Positions 17,275 through 24,085 of a DNA stretch of 64,000 nucleotides are shown here, in pieces. The position numbers were made by a program, and so were the translations under genes. The notes under the pieces were generated by a model, which saw only the letters and a list, made by a program, of their open reading frames with translations, had not been told where the DNA came from and searched no databases. Origin of the DNA: Planococcus sp. CPCC 101016 (GTDB lineage: Bacteria > Bacillota > Bacilli > Bacillales_A > Planococcaceae); the NCBI RefSeq assembly GCF_007859295.1, contig NZ_VOHB01000002.1, forward strand, positions 496,001 to 560,000, written 5' to 3'. Numbering within the stretch: position 1 is the first letter of the stretch; every line of letters begins with the position of its first letter.

Positions 17275-17949
17275 ATGATACAAGTATATATTGCTGAAGA
17301 TGATTTTCGTGTGGCCAATATTCATGAACAATTTTTGCGGCAAATTGCCGAAGTGAATTTACTCGGAAAAGCAGGGAACTGCAAAGAAACTTTACAGGCG
17401 GTCCAAAAGCATGAAATCGATTTGGTTATTTTGGACAACTATATGCCGGACGGTTTAGGCATTGAATTGATTGACGACATTCGGGTCTTGAGTCCCCACA
17501 CCGACATCATTCTTGTATCAGCTGAAAATGATAAGGCGTATATCGAAGCCGCCATCCGTAAAGGTGTAAAAGGCATCATCATTAAGCCAGCCACCTTGGA
17601 AAGATTCGTCTCCACAATTGTTAAATACATTGAAAACAAAAAGACGCTTCAAAATACCCGTGACATTGATCAGCATTTTCTGGATGATTTTTTTGGGATA
17701 GAACCTATTCAAAAACCGGCCGTTGGTGCGAAGGGAATCGATCCGCTGACCTTACAAAAGGTAAGGGAGGTTCTAGCGGGACATAGCTCGGGCATCACCG
17801 CTGAGAAAATGGGAGAGCAGATGGGCGCTTCGCGAACCACAGCCCGCCGGTATCTGGAACACCTTGTAGCCATCGATGAATGTTTTGCTGAATTGGCCTA
17901 TGGAATTGTCGGACGGCCAGAGCGGCATTATTATATCAAAAAAGACTGA
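17275..17949 (+). CDS. Response regulator, CitB/DcuR (CitT-MalR) family
   Basis: This 224-residue regulator has an N-terminal receiver (IAEDDFRVANIHEQ; phospho-acceptor Asp in VILDNYMPDG near residue 54; Lys in IIIKPAT). Its C-terminal helix-turn-helix includes EKMGEQMGASRTTARRYLEHL (in part). This is the CitB-type partner of CitA/DcuS kinases. It is 17 bp after the kinase and ends in a terminator 142 bp before tctC, the probable target operon. Confidence 0.9.
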   Translation: MIQVYIAEDDFRVANIHEQFLRQIAEVNLLGKAGNCKETLQAVQKHEIDLVILDNYMPDGLGIELIDDIRVLSPHTDIILVSAENDKAYIEAAIRKGVKGIIIKPATLERFVSTIVKYIENKKTLQNTRDIDQHFLDDFFGIEPIQKPAVGAKGIDPLTLQKVREVLAGHSSGITAEKMGEQMGASRTTARRYLEHLVAIDECFAELAYGIVGRPERHYYIKKD

Positions 17950-17971
17950 TTCCAGAAATCAGTCTTTTTTT
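17941..17971 (+). terminator. Terminator of the two-component operon
   Basis: An 11-bp perfect stem AAAGACTGATT/AATCAGTCTTT with a 5-base loop and T-run starts within the last codons of the regulator gene. Confidence 0.85.
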
Positions 17972-18022
17972 GCGTGAACTTTATGAACATAATGTATTCT
18001 AAACTCTTTATAAAACTTATTT

Positions 18023-18036
18023 TGAAAACGGTTACA
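18023..18036 (+). promoter_or_regulatory. Perfect cre site overlapping the tctC promoter
   Basis: TGAAAACGGTTACA fits every fixed position of the cre consensus TGWAANCGNTNWCA. It overlaps the candidate -35 hexamer of the tctC promoter, where bound CcpA would repress. Confidence 0.7.
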
Positions 18037-18059
18037 TTCTGAAAATTCGCAGTTATACT
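18031..18059 (+). promoter_or_regulatory. Candidate sigma-A promoter of tctCBA
   Basis: A -35 GTTACA (18031-18036) and -10 TATACT (18054-18059) are separated by 17 bp. The start ATG lies 33 bp beyond the -10. Elements are moderate in quality; an activator such as the adjacent response regulator could help. Confidence 0.45.
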
Positions 18060-18091
18060 CAGAATAATTAAAAACACGAGGAGGAAGATTA

Positions 18092-19102
18092 ATGAAAAAG
18101 ACTATATTCACAAGCATTTTAGCGGCTAGCGCTTTATTATTTGCTGGATGCAACTCAGAAGGATCCACTAGCGGAGGAACAAGCGAAGATGGAACTTTCG
18201 AGCCTTCGCAAAATATCGAAATGGTGGCACCCGCTGGAGCTGGCGGGGGTTGGGATACAACTGCCCGTGAAGTGGCCAGAGTTTTTGGGGAAACAGACAT
18301 CATTGAAGAGAACATGACTGTAGTCAATAAAGAAGGCGGCGGCGGAGCAATCGCCTGGGCTTACATTCACGGAAAAGACGACAGTCCCTATAACTTATTC
18401 GTGGCTTCTCCACCATTGATGTTCGTTCCGTTGAACGGGCAATCAGAGCATGGACATGAGGACTTTACACCGTTAGCTAATATGATTGCGGATTACGGCG
18501 CGTTTGCGGTGAGTGCAGACAGCGAATGGGAAGACTTGAATGACTTATTCGATCAGATGAAAGCAGATCCTGAAAGTGTGACGGTTGTTGGGACATCGGC
18601 TCCAGGAAGTATGGATCACATGCAATTTGTCCGGATTGCAAAAGCGGCAGGAGTTGATCCGACAAAGATCAAATATGTCTCTGATCAAGATGGCGGCGCT
18701 TTGACTTCAGTTTTGAATGGATCAGTCGATGTATTTTCTACAGGTGTAGGTGAAGTGGTTGAACAAGTTCGTGCCGGCAACATTAAAGTTCTTGGCATAA
18801 CAGCTGAAGAACGAATGGAAGGCGAAGTTCTTTCAGACTTCCCGACAGCGATTGAACAAGGGATTGATGAAAGCTTTATCAACTGGCGCGGGTTCTTTGG
18901 ACCGCCAAATATGGATCAGGCAGCTGTGGACTATTACGAAGCGAAGTTCAAAGAATTGAGTGAATCTGAAGAATTTGCTGAGGTGCGGGAAAAATACGGT
19001 TGGAACGAAATGTACTTAAATTCGGCAGAATATGAGGAATTCCTGAATACAGAATATGAAGAAATTGAAGTGTTACTGGAAGAAATCGGTTTAGGCAATT
19101 AA
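18092..19102 (+). CDS. tctC: Tripartite tricarboxylate transporter substrate-binding lipoprotein TctC
   Basis: This 336-residue Bug-type extracytoplasmic receptor captures a carboxylate and delivers it to TctAB. The signal peptide ends in LLFAGC with Cys at residue 20. The family motif region VAPAGAGGGWDTTAREVARVF (first 20 residues of that stretch) and NKEGGGGAIAWAYI (about 73-86) form the carboxylate pocket. The start has a strong GAGGAGGAAG ribosome site. The abundant receptor is the first gene and is separated from tctB by an intercistronic hairpin, which may favour its expression. Confidence 0.92.
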   Translation: MKKTIFTSILAASALLFAGCNSEGSTSGGTSEDGTFEPSQNIEMVAPAGAGGGWDTTAREVARVFGETDIIEENMTVVNKEGGGGAIAWAYIHGKDDSPYNLFVASPPLMFVPLNGQSEHGHEDFTPLANMIADYGAFAVSADSEWEDLNDLFDQMKADPESVTVVGTSAPGSMDHMQFVRIAKAAGVDPTKIKYVSDQDGGALTSVLNGSVDVFSTGVGEVVEQVRAGNIKVLGITAEERMEGEVLSDFPTAIEQGIDESFINWRGFFGPPNMDQAAVDYYEAKFKELSESEEFAEVREKYGWNEMYLNSAEYEEFLNTEYEEIEVLLEEIGLGN

Positions 19103-19113
19103 AAATAAAAGTG

Positions 19114-19140
19114 GAAACCGAATAGGCATTATTCGGTTTC
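19114..19140 (+). terminator. Intercistronic hairpin between tctC and tctB
   Basis: A perfect 11-bp stem GAAACCGAATA/TATTCGGTTTC with loop GGCAT is followed by TCTCTTTTC rather than a clean T-run. It may act as a leaky terminator or mRNA 3' stabiliser that raises receptor over membrane subunits. Confidence 0.6.
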
Positions 19141-19170
19141 TCTCTTTTCAGTTTAAAGGAGGCGTTTCAT

Positions 19171-19629
19171 TTGCTGTCAACGATTAACCAAAGAATTGGT
19201 CTCATCTTATTTATTATCGCAGCCATTTACTTGTACCTAAGCTTTCAGTTGCCAAACTACCCGTATGCCCCAATAGATGCAGATGTCATTCCGAAAGGCT
19301 TGGGTGTCCTGATGCTTATTCTTTCTGCTGCACTCTTTTTTTCTAAAGTCATTGAGACGGAAGCAGAAAAAGCAAAACGCAACATCCCTAAAAAAGAATT
19401 ATTGGTGTTGTTGGCTGTCTTTGCTATGATTTTTCTCTACATTCTCTTATTTGAAGCAATTGGATTCATCATCATGACAGCTGTTTTTATTTTTTTCAGT
19501 TCATGGTTTTTAGGATATACCAAATGGAAAACAAATATAATCGTTTCAATTTTATTTCCTTTGGGCATGTACGCGATATTCGTTTTTGCGTTAGGAATCT
19601 CGCTGCCTAAAGGCATTTTACCAATATAG
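19171..19629 (+). CDS. tctB: Tripartite tricarboxylate transporter small permease TctB
   Basis: This 152-residue TctB/DUF1468 membrane subunit has about four hydrophobic helices and the family-typical N-terminal IGLILFIIAAIYLYLSFQLP. The start is TTG 19171, 8 bases after AAAGGAGG; no ATG is available nearby. It ends 14 bp before tctA and pairs with it to form the membrane channel. Confidence 0.9.
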   Translation: MLSTINQRIGLILFIIAAIYLYLSFQLPNYPYAPIDADVIPKGLGVLMLILSAALFFSKVIETEAEKAKRNIPKKELLVLLAVFAMIFLYILLFEAIGFIIMTAVFIFFSSWFLGYTKWKTNIIVSILFPLGMYAIFVFALGISLPKGILPI

Positions 19630-19643
19630 GGGGTGTAGATCTT

Positions 19644-21143
19644 ATGAGTGCTTTTGATGGAATGATAACAGGCTTTCAAGTTGCTTTAAGCTGGGAAGGC
19701 ATCTTATTTGTTTTAATCGGTGTAATTGTAGGAACGCTGATCGGGATGATGCCAGGTCTAGGGCCTATCAGTGCCATCGCAATAATGATTCCCATTACAT
19801 ATGGAATGGATCCGGCACCGGCGTTGGTAATGATGGCGGGTGTATATTATGGAGCCGTATTCGGCGGTTCAACCTCTTCAATTCTATTGAATGCCCCGGG
19901 GATATCGGGAACTGTTGCGACTGCCTTTGACGGTTATCCTATGGCGCAGCAAGGCAAGGCCGGCAAAGCGCTGGCAATTGCTGCAATTGCGTCCTTCTTC
20001 GGTGGAACAGTATCAGTCATTATGCTGATGTTGCTGGCACCGGCATTATCCAGTGTGGCAATTTCCTTTGGGCCGCCTGCTTATTTCGCTTTAATGCTGA
20101 TGGGCTTAACAGCCATCTCCAGTTTATCTGAAGGTTCTACTATAAAAGCAATGATTTCGGCAGTAGCTGGAGTGATGGTGGTTACGATAGGGATTGATCC
20201 GCAAACCGGTACACAGCGATTTACTTTCGGAAATATAAACTTATTGGATGGCTTCGACTTTTTAATTATTGCGCTTGGTCTATTCGCGCTGGCAGAAGTG
20301 TGCATGCTGGTCCTTAATCGAAAAAACCGCAGTTTGAGTGATGACCAAAAGCTGGGAAGCTTAAAAGTGACCCGTGCGGACTTGAAAGAAATGAGCGGTC
20401 CGATGACGCGCCAGTCTTTTGTTGGATTCATCCTTGGCGTATTGCCGGGTGCCGGCGCTACTATCGCTTCATTCATTAGTTATATTTTTGAAAAACGGAT
20501 TTCAAAAAATCCGGAAGAGTTCGGAAAAGGCTCCATCAAAGGATTGGCTGCTCCCGAAAGTTCGAACAATGCAGCAACAAGTGGTGCATTCGTGCCATTA
20601 CTGAGTCTCGGTATTCCAGGTTCAGGAACCACTGCAGTCATGTTAGGAGCTTTTCTGGTGTTGGGCGTCCAGCCGGGTCCGTTGCTGATGAGCGACCGTC
20701 CTGAAATTTTTTGGGGAATCATTGCAAGTATGTATTTAGGAAACATCTTTCTATTGGTTCTGAACTTGCCTTTGATCCCTTACTTAGCGAAAATCTTGAG
20801 CATTCCACGGCCTTTATTGATTTCGCTGGTCATCATGTTCAGCTTGATCGGTGTCTACTCAATCAGCTTTAATGTGTTTGATCTTTATATGCTGCTTGTT
20901 TTCGGAGCCTTAGGATTTGCCATGCGCGTCTTTTCTTTTCCGGCTCCTCCGTTCATCTTGGCATTCATCCTGGGTGGCATGATGGAGCAGGCGTTCAGAC
21001 AGTCTATGACGATTTCAAATGGAAACTTAGCCATTTTTGTCAACAGCCCGTTGCCATTGTCGTTGATTCTTATTGCATTCTTGTCGCTTGTCATTCCAGG
21101 TCTTCTAAAATGGAGAAGCCGCCGCAAACTGGCTAAAATGTAA
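19644..21143 (+). CDS. tctA: Tripartite tricarboxylate transporter large permease TctA
   Basis: This 499-residue protein with about 11-12 helices is the main permease of the TTT system. Family signatures include GTLIGMMPGLGPISAIAIMI near the N terminus and FGGSTSSILLNAPG. A repeat of the same fold occurs mid-protein in LGVLPGAGATIASFISY and LSLGIPGSGTTAVMLGA. These two glycine-rich loops bind the carboxylate. The ribosome site is GGGGGTG. It is 11 bp upstream of a further permease gene on the same strand. Confidence 0.94.
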   Translation: MSAFDGMITGFQVALSWEGILFVLIGVIVGTLIGMMPGLGPISAIAIMIPITYGMDPAPALVMMAGVYYGAVFGGSTSSILLNAPGISGTVATAFDGYPMAQQGKAGKALAIAAIASFFGGTVSVIMLMLLAPALSSVAISFGPPAYFALMLMGLTAISSLSEGSTIKAMISAVAGVMVVTIGIDPQTGTQRFTFGNINLLDGFDFLIIALGLFALAEVCMLVLNRKNRSLSDDQKLGSLKVTRADLKEMSGPMTRQSFVGFILGVLPGAGATIASFISYIFEKRISKNPEEFGKGSIKGLAAPESSNNAATSGAFVPLLSLGIPGSGTTAVMLGAFLVLGVQPGPLLMSDRPEIFWGIIASMYLGNIFLLVLNLPLIPYLAKILSIPRPLLISLVIMFSLIGVYSISFNVFDLYMLLVFGALGFAMRVFSFPAPPFILAFILGGMMEQAFRQSMTISNGNLAIFVNSPLPLSLILIAFLSLVIPGLLKWRSRRKLAKM

Positions 21144-21154
21144 GGGGTGGCGAT

Positions 21155-22537
21155 ATGAGCTCTTCAGAACTTCGGCCTTGGCTCCTGCTTTCTCTATTGG
21201 GTTTGGCCGCTTCCTGCTTCTACTATACAGATGTGGGAGATGCCTATTCAGTCCAACAGCAATTAACGCTTCTTCTGCTGGTGATTGCCATCTATTTCTG
21301 GACGCTCAGTCCCTTGCCTTTTGCGGCATCAAGTCTGGTATTGATTGGCTTGATGCTGCTGTTTGGAGTAGTTGATCAGCCTGAAGAAGCTTTTGTAGGT
21401 TTCCTTTCAAATGCACTTTATTTTATTTTGGTGCTGTCCCTGATTTCAACGGCTTTAGTGAAGGCAGGAGTGGACCGGGTATTTGCCCATATCATTTTAA
21501 AGTTTAGCAAAGGTGGAGTCCGGGCAATATTGCTCGGTTTGCCTTTGCTAATTGCATTTATGCCCGTGCTTCTGCCATCGGCGGTCGCGCGATTTCGTAT
21601 ACTCGAGCCAATTATCGAACAGGTCAATGGCCGGTTCGGCTTTGGGCAGGAAAGTCTTTTTCGTAAATACTGTATGTATGTGATTGGAATGCTCAATCAA
21701 AATTCGACGATGATTGTGTTTACAGGAGGAGGATTTCCGATTCTGGCTGCGCAATTGATGAAGGATTTTGGAGGCATCCAGATTTCTTGGCTTGGCTGGT
21801 TTTTAAGAATTGCGCCGCCTTTATGGCTGGCCATGCTGATTATCAGTTTTGGGGTGTGGTTTTACTTCAAACGAAATAGCGATCCAATAATTTCTGTTCA
21901 GTCTCAAAATTTTCAAACAGAAGATAGAAAACTTCCGCCTCGTTTTTGGTGGATATTGCTTCCTTTTATCCTCATGATCGTCAGTTGGATTGTGCTGGAT
22001 CACGAGCAGGTTCCATTGATCTTGGCCCCACTTCTATTGGTAGGCTATTATGCTATGCCGGTCAACGGGCTTATCACAAACGAAACGGTAAAATCGTATG
22101 ATTGGGAAACCTTTCTGTTGCTGGGCTCTTCATTTTCACTCGGTTATGTGATTGAAGAGACGGGTACGGCCTTAGTTTTGGCTGAGCAATTGATGAGTTT
22201 ATTGCCAAGCGGAGTTGGGGATTTCGGAAACATTCTCTATATAGCTTGTTTCATTTTTGCCTTGCGGTTCCTGTTTGTCGTCCCTTCAACTTCAATGATC
22301 ATCATTTTTCCGATCATCATGAACTATGCAGAAATTTTGGATTTGTCTGTTATGGCTTCTGCATTTTTGGTTATTATGATCATTGGCGGGGTCACTGTTT
22401 TGCCGATTCATTCACCTACCACGTTTTTGGCTTTTCAAAAACATGCATTTTCCTTAAGAGAGCAGCTTATGGTCGGATGTTACTCGAGTTTTGTCATTAC
22501 GGTCATTGCGATTACTTGGGCAATGCTCGTTTGGTAA
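21155..22537 (+). CDS. SLC13/DASS-like permease linked to the TTT operon
   Basis: This 460-residue integral membrane protein with 11-12 hydrophobic segments most resembles the SLC13 (divalent anion:sodium symporter) family. Two repeats with diverged SNT-like motifs are visible: LNQNSTMIVFTGGGFPI (about 180-196) and VPSTSMIIIFPI (about 380-391), followed by PIHSPTTFLAFQ. It begins 11 bp after tctA with ribosome site AAGGGGTGG, so it is part of the same operon. A second carboxylate carrier of a different family in a TTT operon is unusual; it could be an alternative importer or an exchanger. Assignment rests on motif resemblance. Confidence 0.65.
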   Translation: MSSSELRPWLLLSLLGLAASCFYYTDVGDAYSVQQQLTLLLLVIAIYFWTLSPLPFAASSLVLIGLMLLFGVVDQPEEAFVGFLSNALYFILVLSLISTALVKAGVDRVFAHIILKFSKGGVRAILLGLPLLIAFMPVLLPSAVARFRILEPIIEQVNGRFGFGQESLFRKYCMYVIGMLNQNSTMIVFTGGGFPILAAQLMKDFGGIQISWLGWFLRIAPPLWLAMLIISFGVWFYFKRNSDPIISVQSQNFQTEDRKLPPRFWWILLPFILMIVSWIVLDHEQVPLILAPLLLVGYYAMPVNGLITNETVKSYDWETFLLLGSSFSLGYVIEETGTALVLAEQLMSLLPSGVGDFGNILYIACFIFALRFLFVVPSTSMIIIFPIIMNYAEILDLSVMASAFLVIMIIGGVTVLPIHSPTTFLAFQKHAFSLREQLMVGCYSSFVITVIAITWAMLVW

Positions 22538-22610
22538 CGCCACTGAGTATCAATGGATTTGAAGAGATCTTACAGACATAAAATCTATACCGATATCCTT
22601 TAATGGGAAA

Positions 22611-22642
22611 AGAGAGGACGCCTTTTATAAGGCGTCCTCTCT
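22611..22642 (+). terminator. Terminator hairpin of the tct operon (left copy)
   Basis: A 12-bp stem AGAGAGGACGCC/GGCGTCCTCTCT with loop TTTTATAA. An identical 32-bp copy lies at 23237-23268. This left copy lacks a T-run on its right but has A residues on its left. Confidence 0.7.
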
Positions 22643-22689
22643 CAGACTGTAGACAAAGTCAAATTAAAATGAATAGGATGTATAATCCA

Positions 22690-22885
22690 ACCGGGCTGGC
22701 CACTTCGCTTTCCGTGGGCTCAGCTTCAGCCTCCTCGTCACTGGAAAAACCCATGCTCCTGCATCGCTGCGCTAGCTTCGTCGCAAAGGCTTGTCCTTGC
22801 AAGCTTCGGCCAATGCCTTTCCTGTGGGGTCTTCAGCTTTCGTCGCTGCGCTGCTTCCAACAGGAGTCTTCGTGGCCAGCCCGGT
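22690..22885. repeat. Repeat module A with 14-bp terminal inverted repeats
   Basis: The module begins with ACCGGGCTGGCCAC (22690-22703) and ends with its exact reverse complement GTGGCCAGCCCGGT (22872-22885). The interior contains further partial dyads (CGTGGGCTCAGC, TGTGGGGTCTTCAGC) and would fold into an extended RNA or DNA hairpin. Confidence 0.65.
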
Positions 22886-22979
22886 CGGGATCGTATGGTT
22901 TCAATCAAAGGCAGAAGCCTGTTAGTCAGCTCAGGATAAATAAAGCCTGAGTAAGACTGTTAAAAAACCTTTCACTCGA

Positions 22980-23169
22980 GGATCCGAAGCGCAAGGCGGC
23001 GAAGGGCAGAGATATGCTCCTGCATCGCTGCGCTGCTTCGTCGCAAACGAGTCAGGCACAGCCCGACTCGCTTCCTGCGGGAAAGCGAAGTGCCGAAATC
23101 CACTCGGACGTAAGGCCGAGTTAGTTCGGCGCGAGCCCGCGGAACGCGTCCGCCTGGAGCGCAGGATCC
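22980..23169. repeat. Repeat module B with imperfect terminal inverted repeats
   Basis: The ends are GGATCCGAAGCGCAAGGCGG and, on the opposite strand, GGATCCTGCGCTCCAGGCGG, an imperfect inverted pair. The interior shares ATGCTCCTGCATCGCTGCGC and the following TTCGTCGCAAA with module A. Confidence 0.55.
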
Positions 23170-23236
23170 GGTGCAAGTAAAATGAAATAAAGTTTCATTC
23201 GTTTAGTGACATATATATTCTTTTGTCTACAAGCTC

Positions 23237-23268
23237 AGAGAGGACGCCTTTTATAAGGCGTCCTCTCT
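23237..23268. terminator. Terminator hairpin, right copy
   Basis: This is identical over 32 bp to 22611-22642 and is followed by TTTTATTT. It abuts the stop of the minus-strand NAD(P)-binding gene and could have served both convergent operons before the 594-bp insertion or duplication. Confidence 0.7.
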
Positions 23269-23269
23269 T

Positions 23270-23947
23270 TTATTTGTCAGCACTTTGTCCGCATATGGTT
23301 TCGATTCGGTCTGATGGATAGGTGTAGTTTCCAGTTCGCTCAATTTGGGCTACTTCATACATAACCAGTGCGACATCCCGTGCTTCAACCGGTTTGTATT
23401 TTTTCATTTTTCCTTTCAGCAATTTGCTTATGGCTGGACTAAGGACGGTAGCGGCTTTTTCTCCTAAGCGGAATTCCTGACGCTCACCAAGCAACAGGGA
23501 AGGCTGGAAAATATGCAGTGCCGTGAGGCCGATCTTCTTCAGGCGTACCTGCAGCTGTCCTTTGGTTCGGCTGTAAAAGACTTTGGAATCAGCATCTGCC
23601 CCCAGTGCCGTAATGATTAAAAAGTTTTTCACTTGCTGTGATTTTGCTAATTCGGCCATTTTAAGTGGATATTCATAATCGACTTTTTTAAATGCATCTT
23701 GTGAACCGGCTTTTTTAATGGTAGTACCCAAGCAGCAATAGACATCATCAACATCAAAATAGTTGGCGTACTGGTCCAGTTTGTCAAAATCAGTCACTAC
23801 CTGTTCAAGCTTTTCGTGTGCCATTTCCAATGGACGGCGAACCAGAATTTTCACTTGGTTATAATTGGGGCTGTCTAAAAGGATATGGAGCAATTCATTG
23901 CCAACCAGTCCACTTGCACCTGCCAGTAAAGCAATTTTGTTATTCAT
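23270..23947 (-). CDS. NAD(P)-binding Rossmann oxidoreductase (HTATIP2-like atypical SDR)
   Basis: This 225-residue protein begins with a dinucleotide-binding motif, LLAGASGLVGNELL (residues 6-19). YCCLGTTIKKAGSQDAFKKVDY and FLIITALGADADSKVFYSRTKG carry the Tyr/Ser region of extended SDRs of the HTATIP2/YraR-like group. Substrate unknown. The ATG at 23947 has AAAGGAG 9 bases upstream. The frame is open further upstream, but that part overlaps the divergent topB start and lacks a ribosome site. It is transcribed toward the composite repeat. Confidence 0.8.
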   Translation of the reverse strand: MNNKIALLAGASGLVGNELLHILLDSPNYNQVKILVRRPLEMAHEKLEQVVTDFDKLDQYANYFDVDDVYCCLGTTIKKAGSQDAFKKVDYEYPLKMAELAKSQQVKNFLIITALGADADSKVFYSRTKGQLQVRLKKIGLTALHIFQPSLLLGERQEFRLGEKAATVLSPAISKLLKGKMKKYKPVEARDVALVMYEVAQIERTGNYTYPSDRIETICGQSADK

Positions 23948-24085
23948 TGTGAACGACTCCTTTTGCTGTGTCTTCTGTCTGTTAAAATCTACTATACCGC
24001 AAAATGCAGGGAATTGTCTTTTTGCTTTGATTCTTTGACTGAAGAGGTACAATAAGAGTAACAACGAAGGGAAAGGAAGAAGCGC

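Larger units (their letters stand above)
22643..23236. repeat. Composite non-coding repeat element bounded by duplicated hairpins
   Basis: No gene is supported in this 594-bp stretch. It is bounded by the identical 32-bp hairpins at 22611-22642 and 23237-23268. Just inside each is a 10-bp inverted repeat (TGTAGACAAA at 22649-22658, TTTGTCTACA at 23222-23231). It holds two G+C-richer modules, 22690-22885 and 22980-23169, that share about 35 bases around ATGCTCCTGCATCGCTGC. I recall similar non-coding modules scattered in Planococcaceae and other Bacillaceae genomes. No transposase is present, so it would be a non-autonomous or REP-like element. Confidence 0.6.

Noticed and set aside
22931..23176. 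An 81-codon Arg/Ser-rich open frame on the minus strand within the composite repeat
   Set aside because: It lies in a GC-rich palindromic module, lacks a ribosome site and has a composition typical of antisense or repeat frames.
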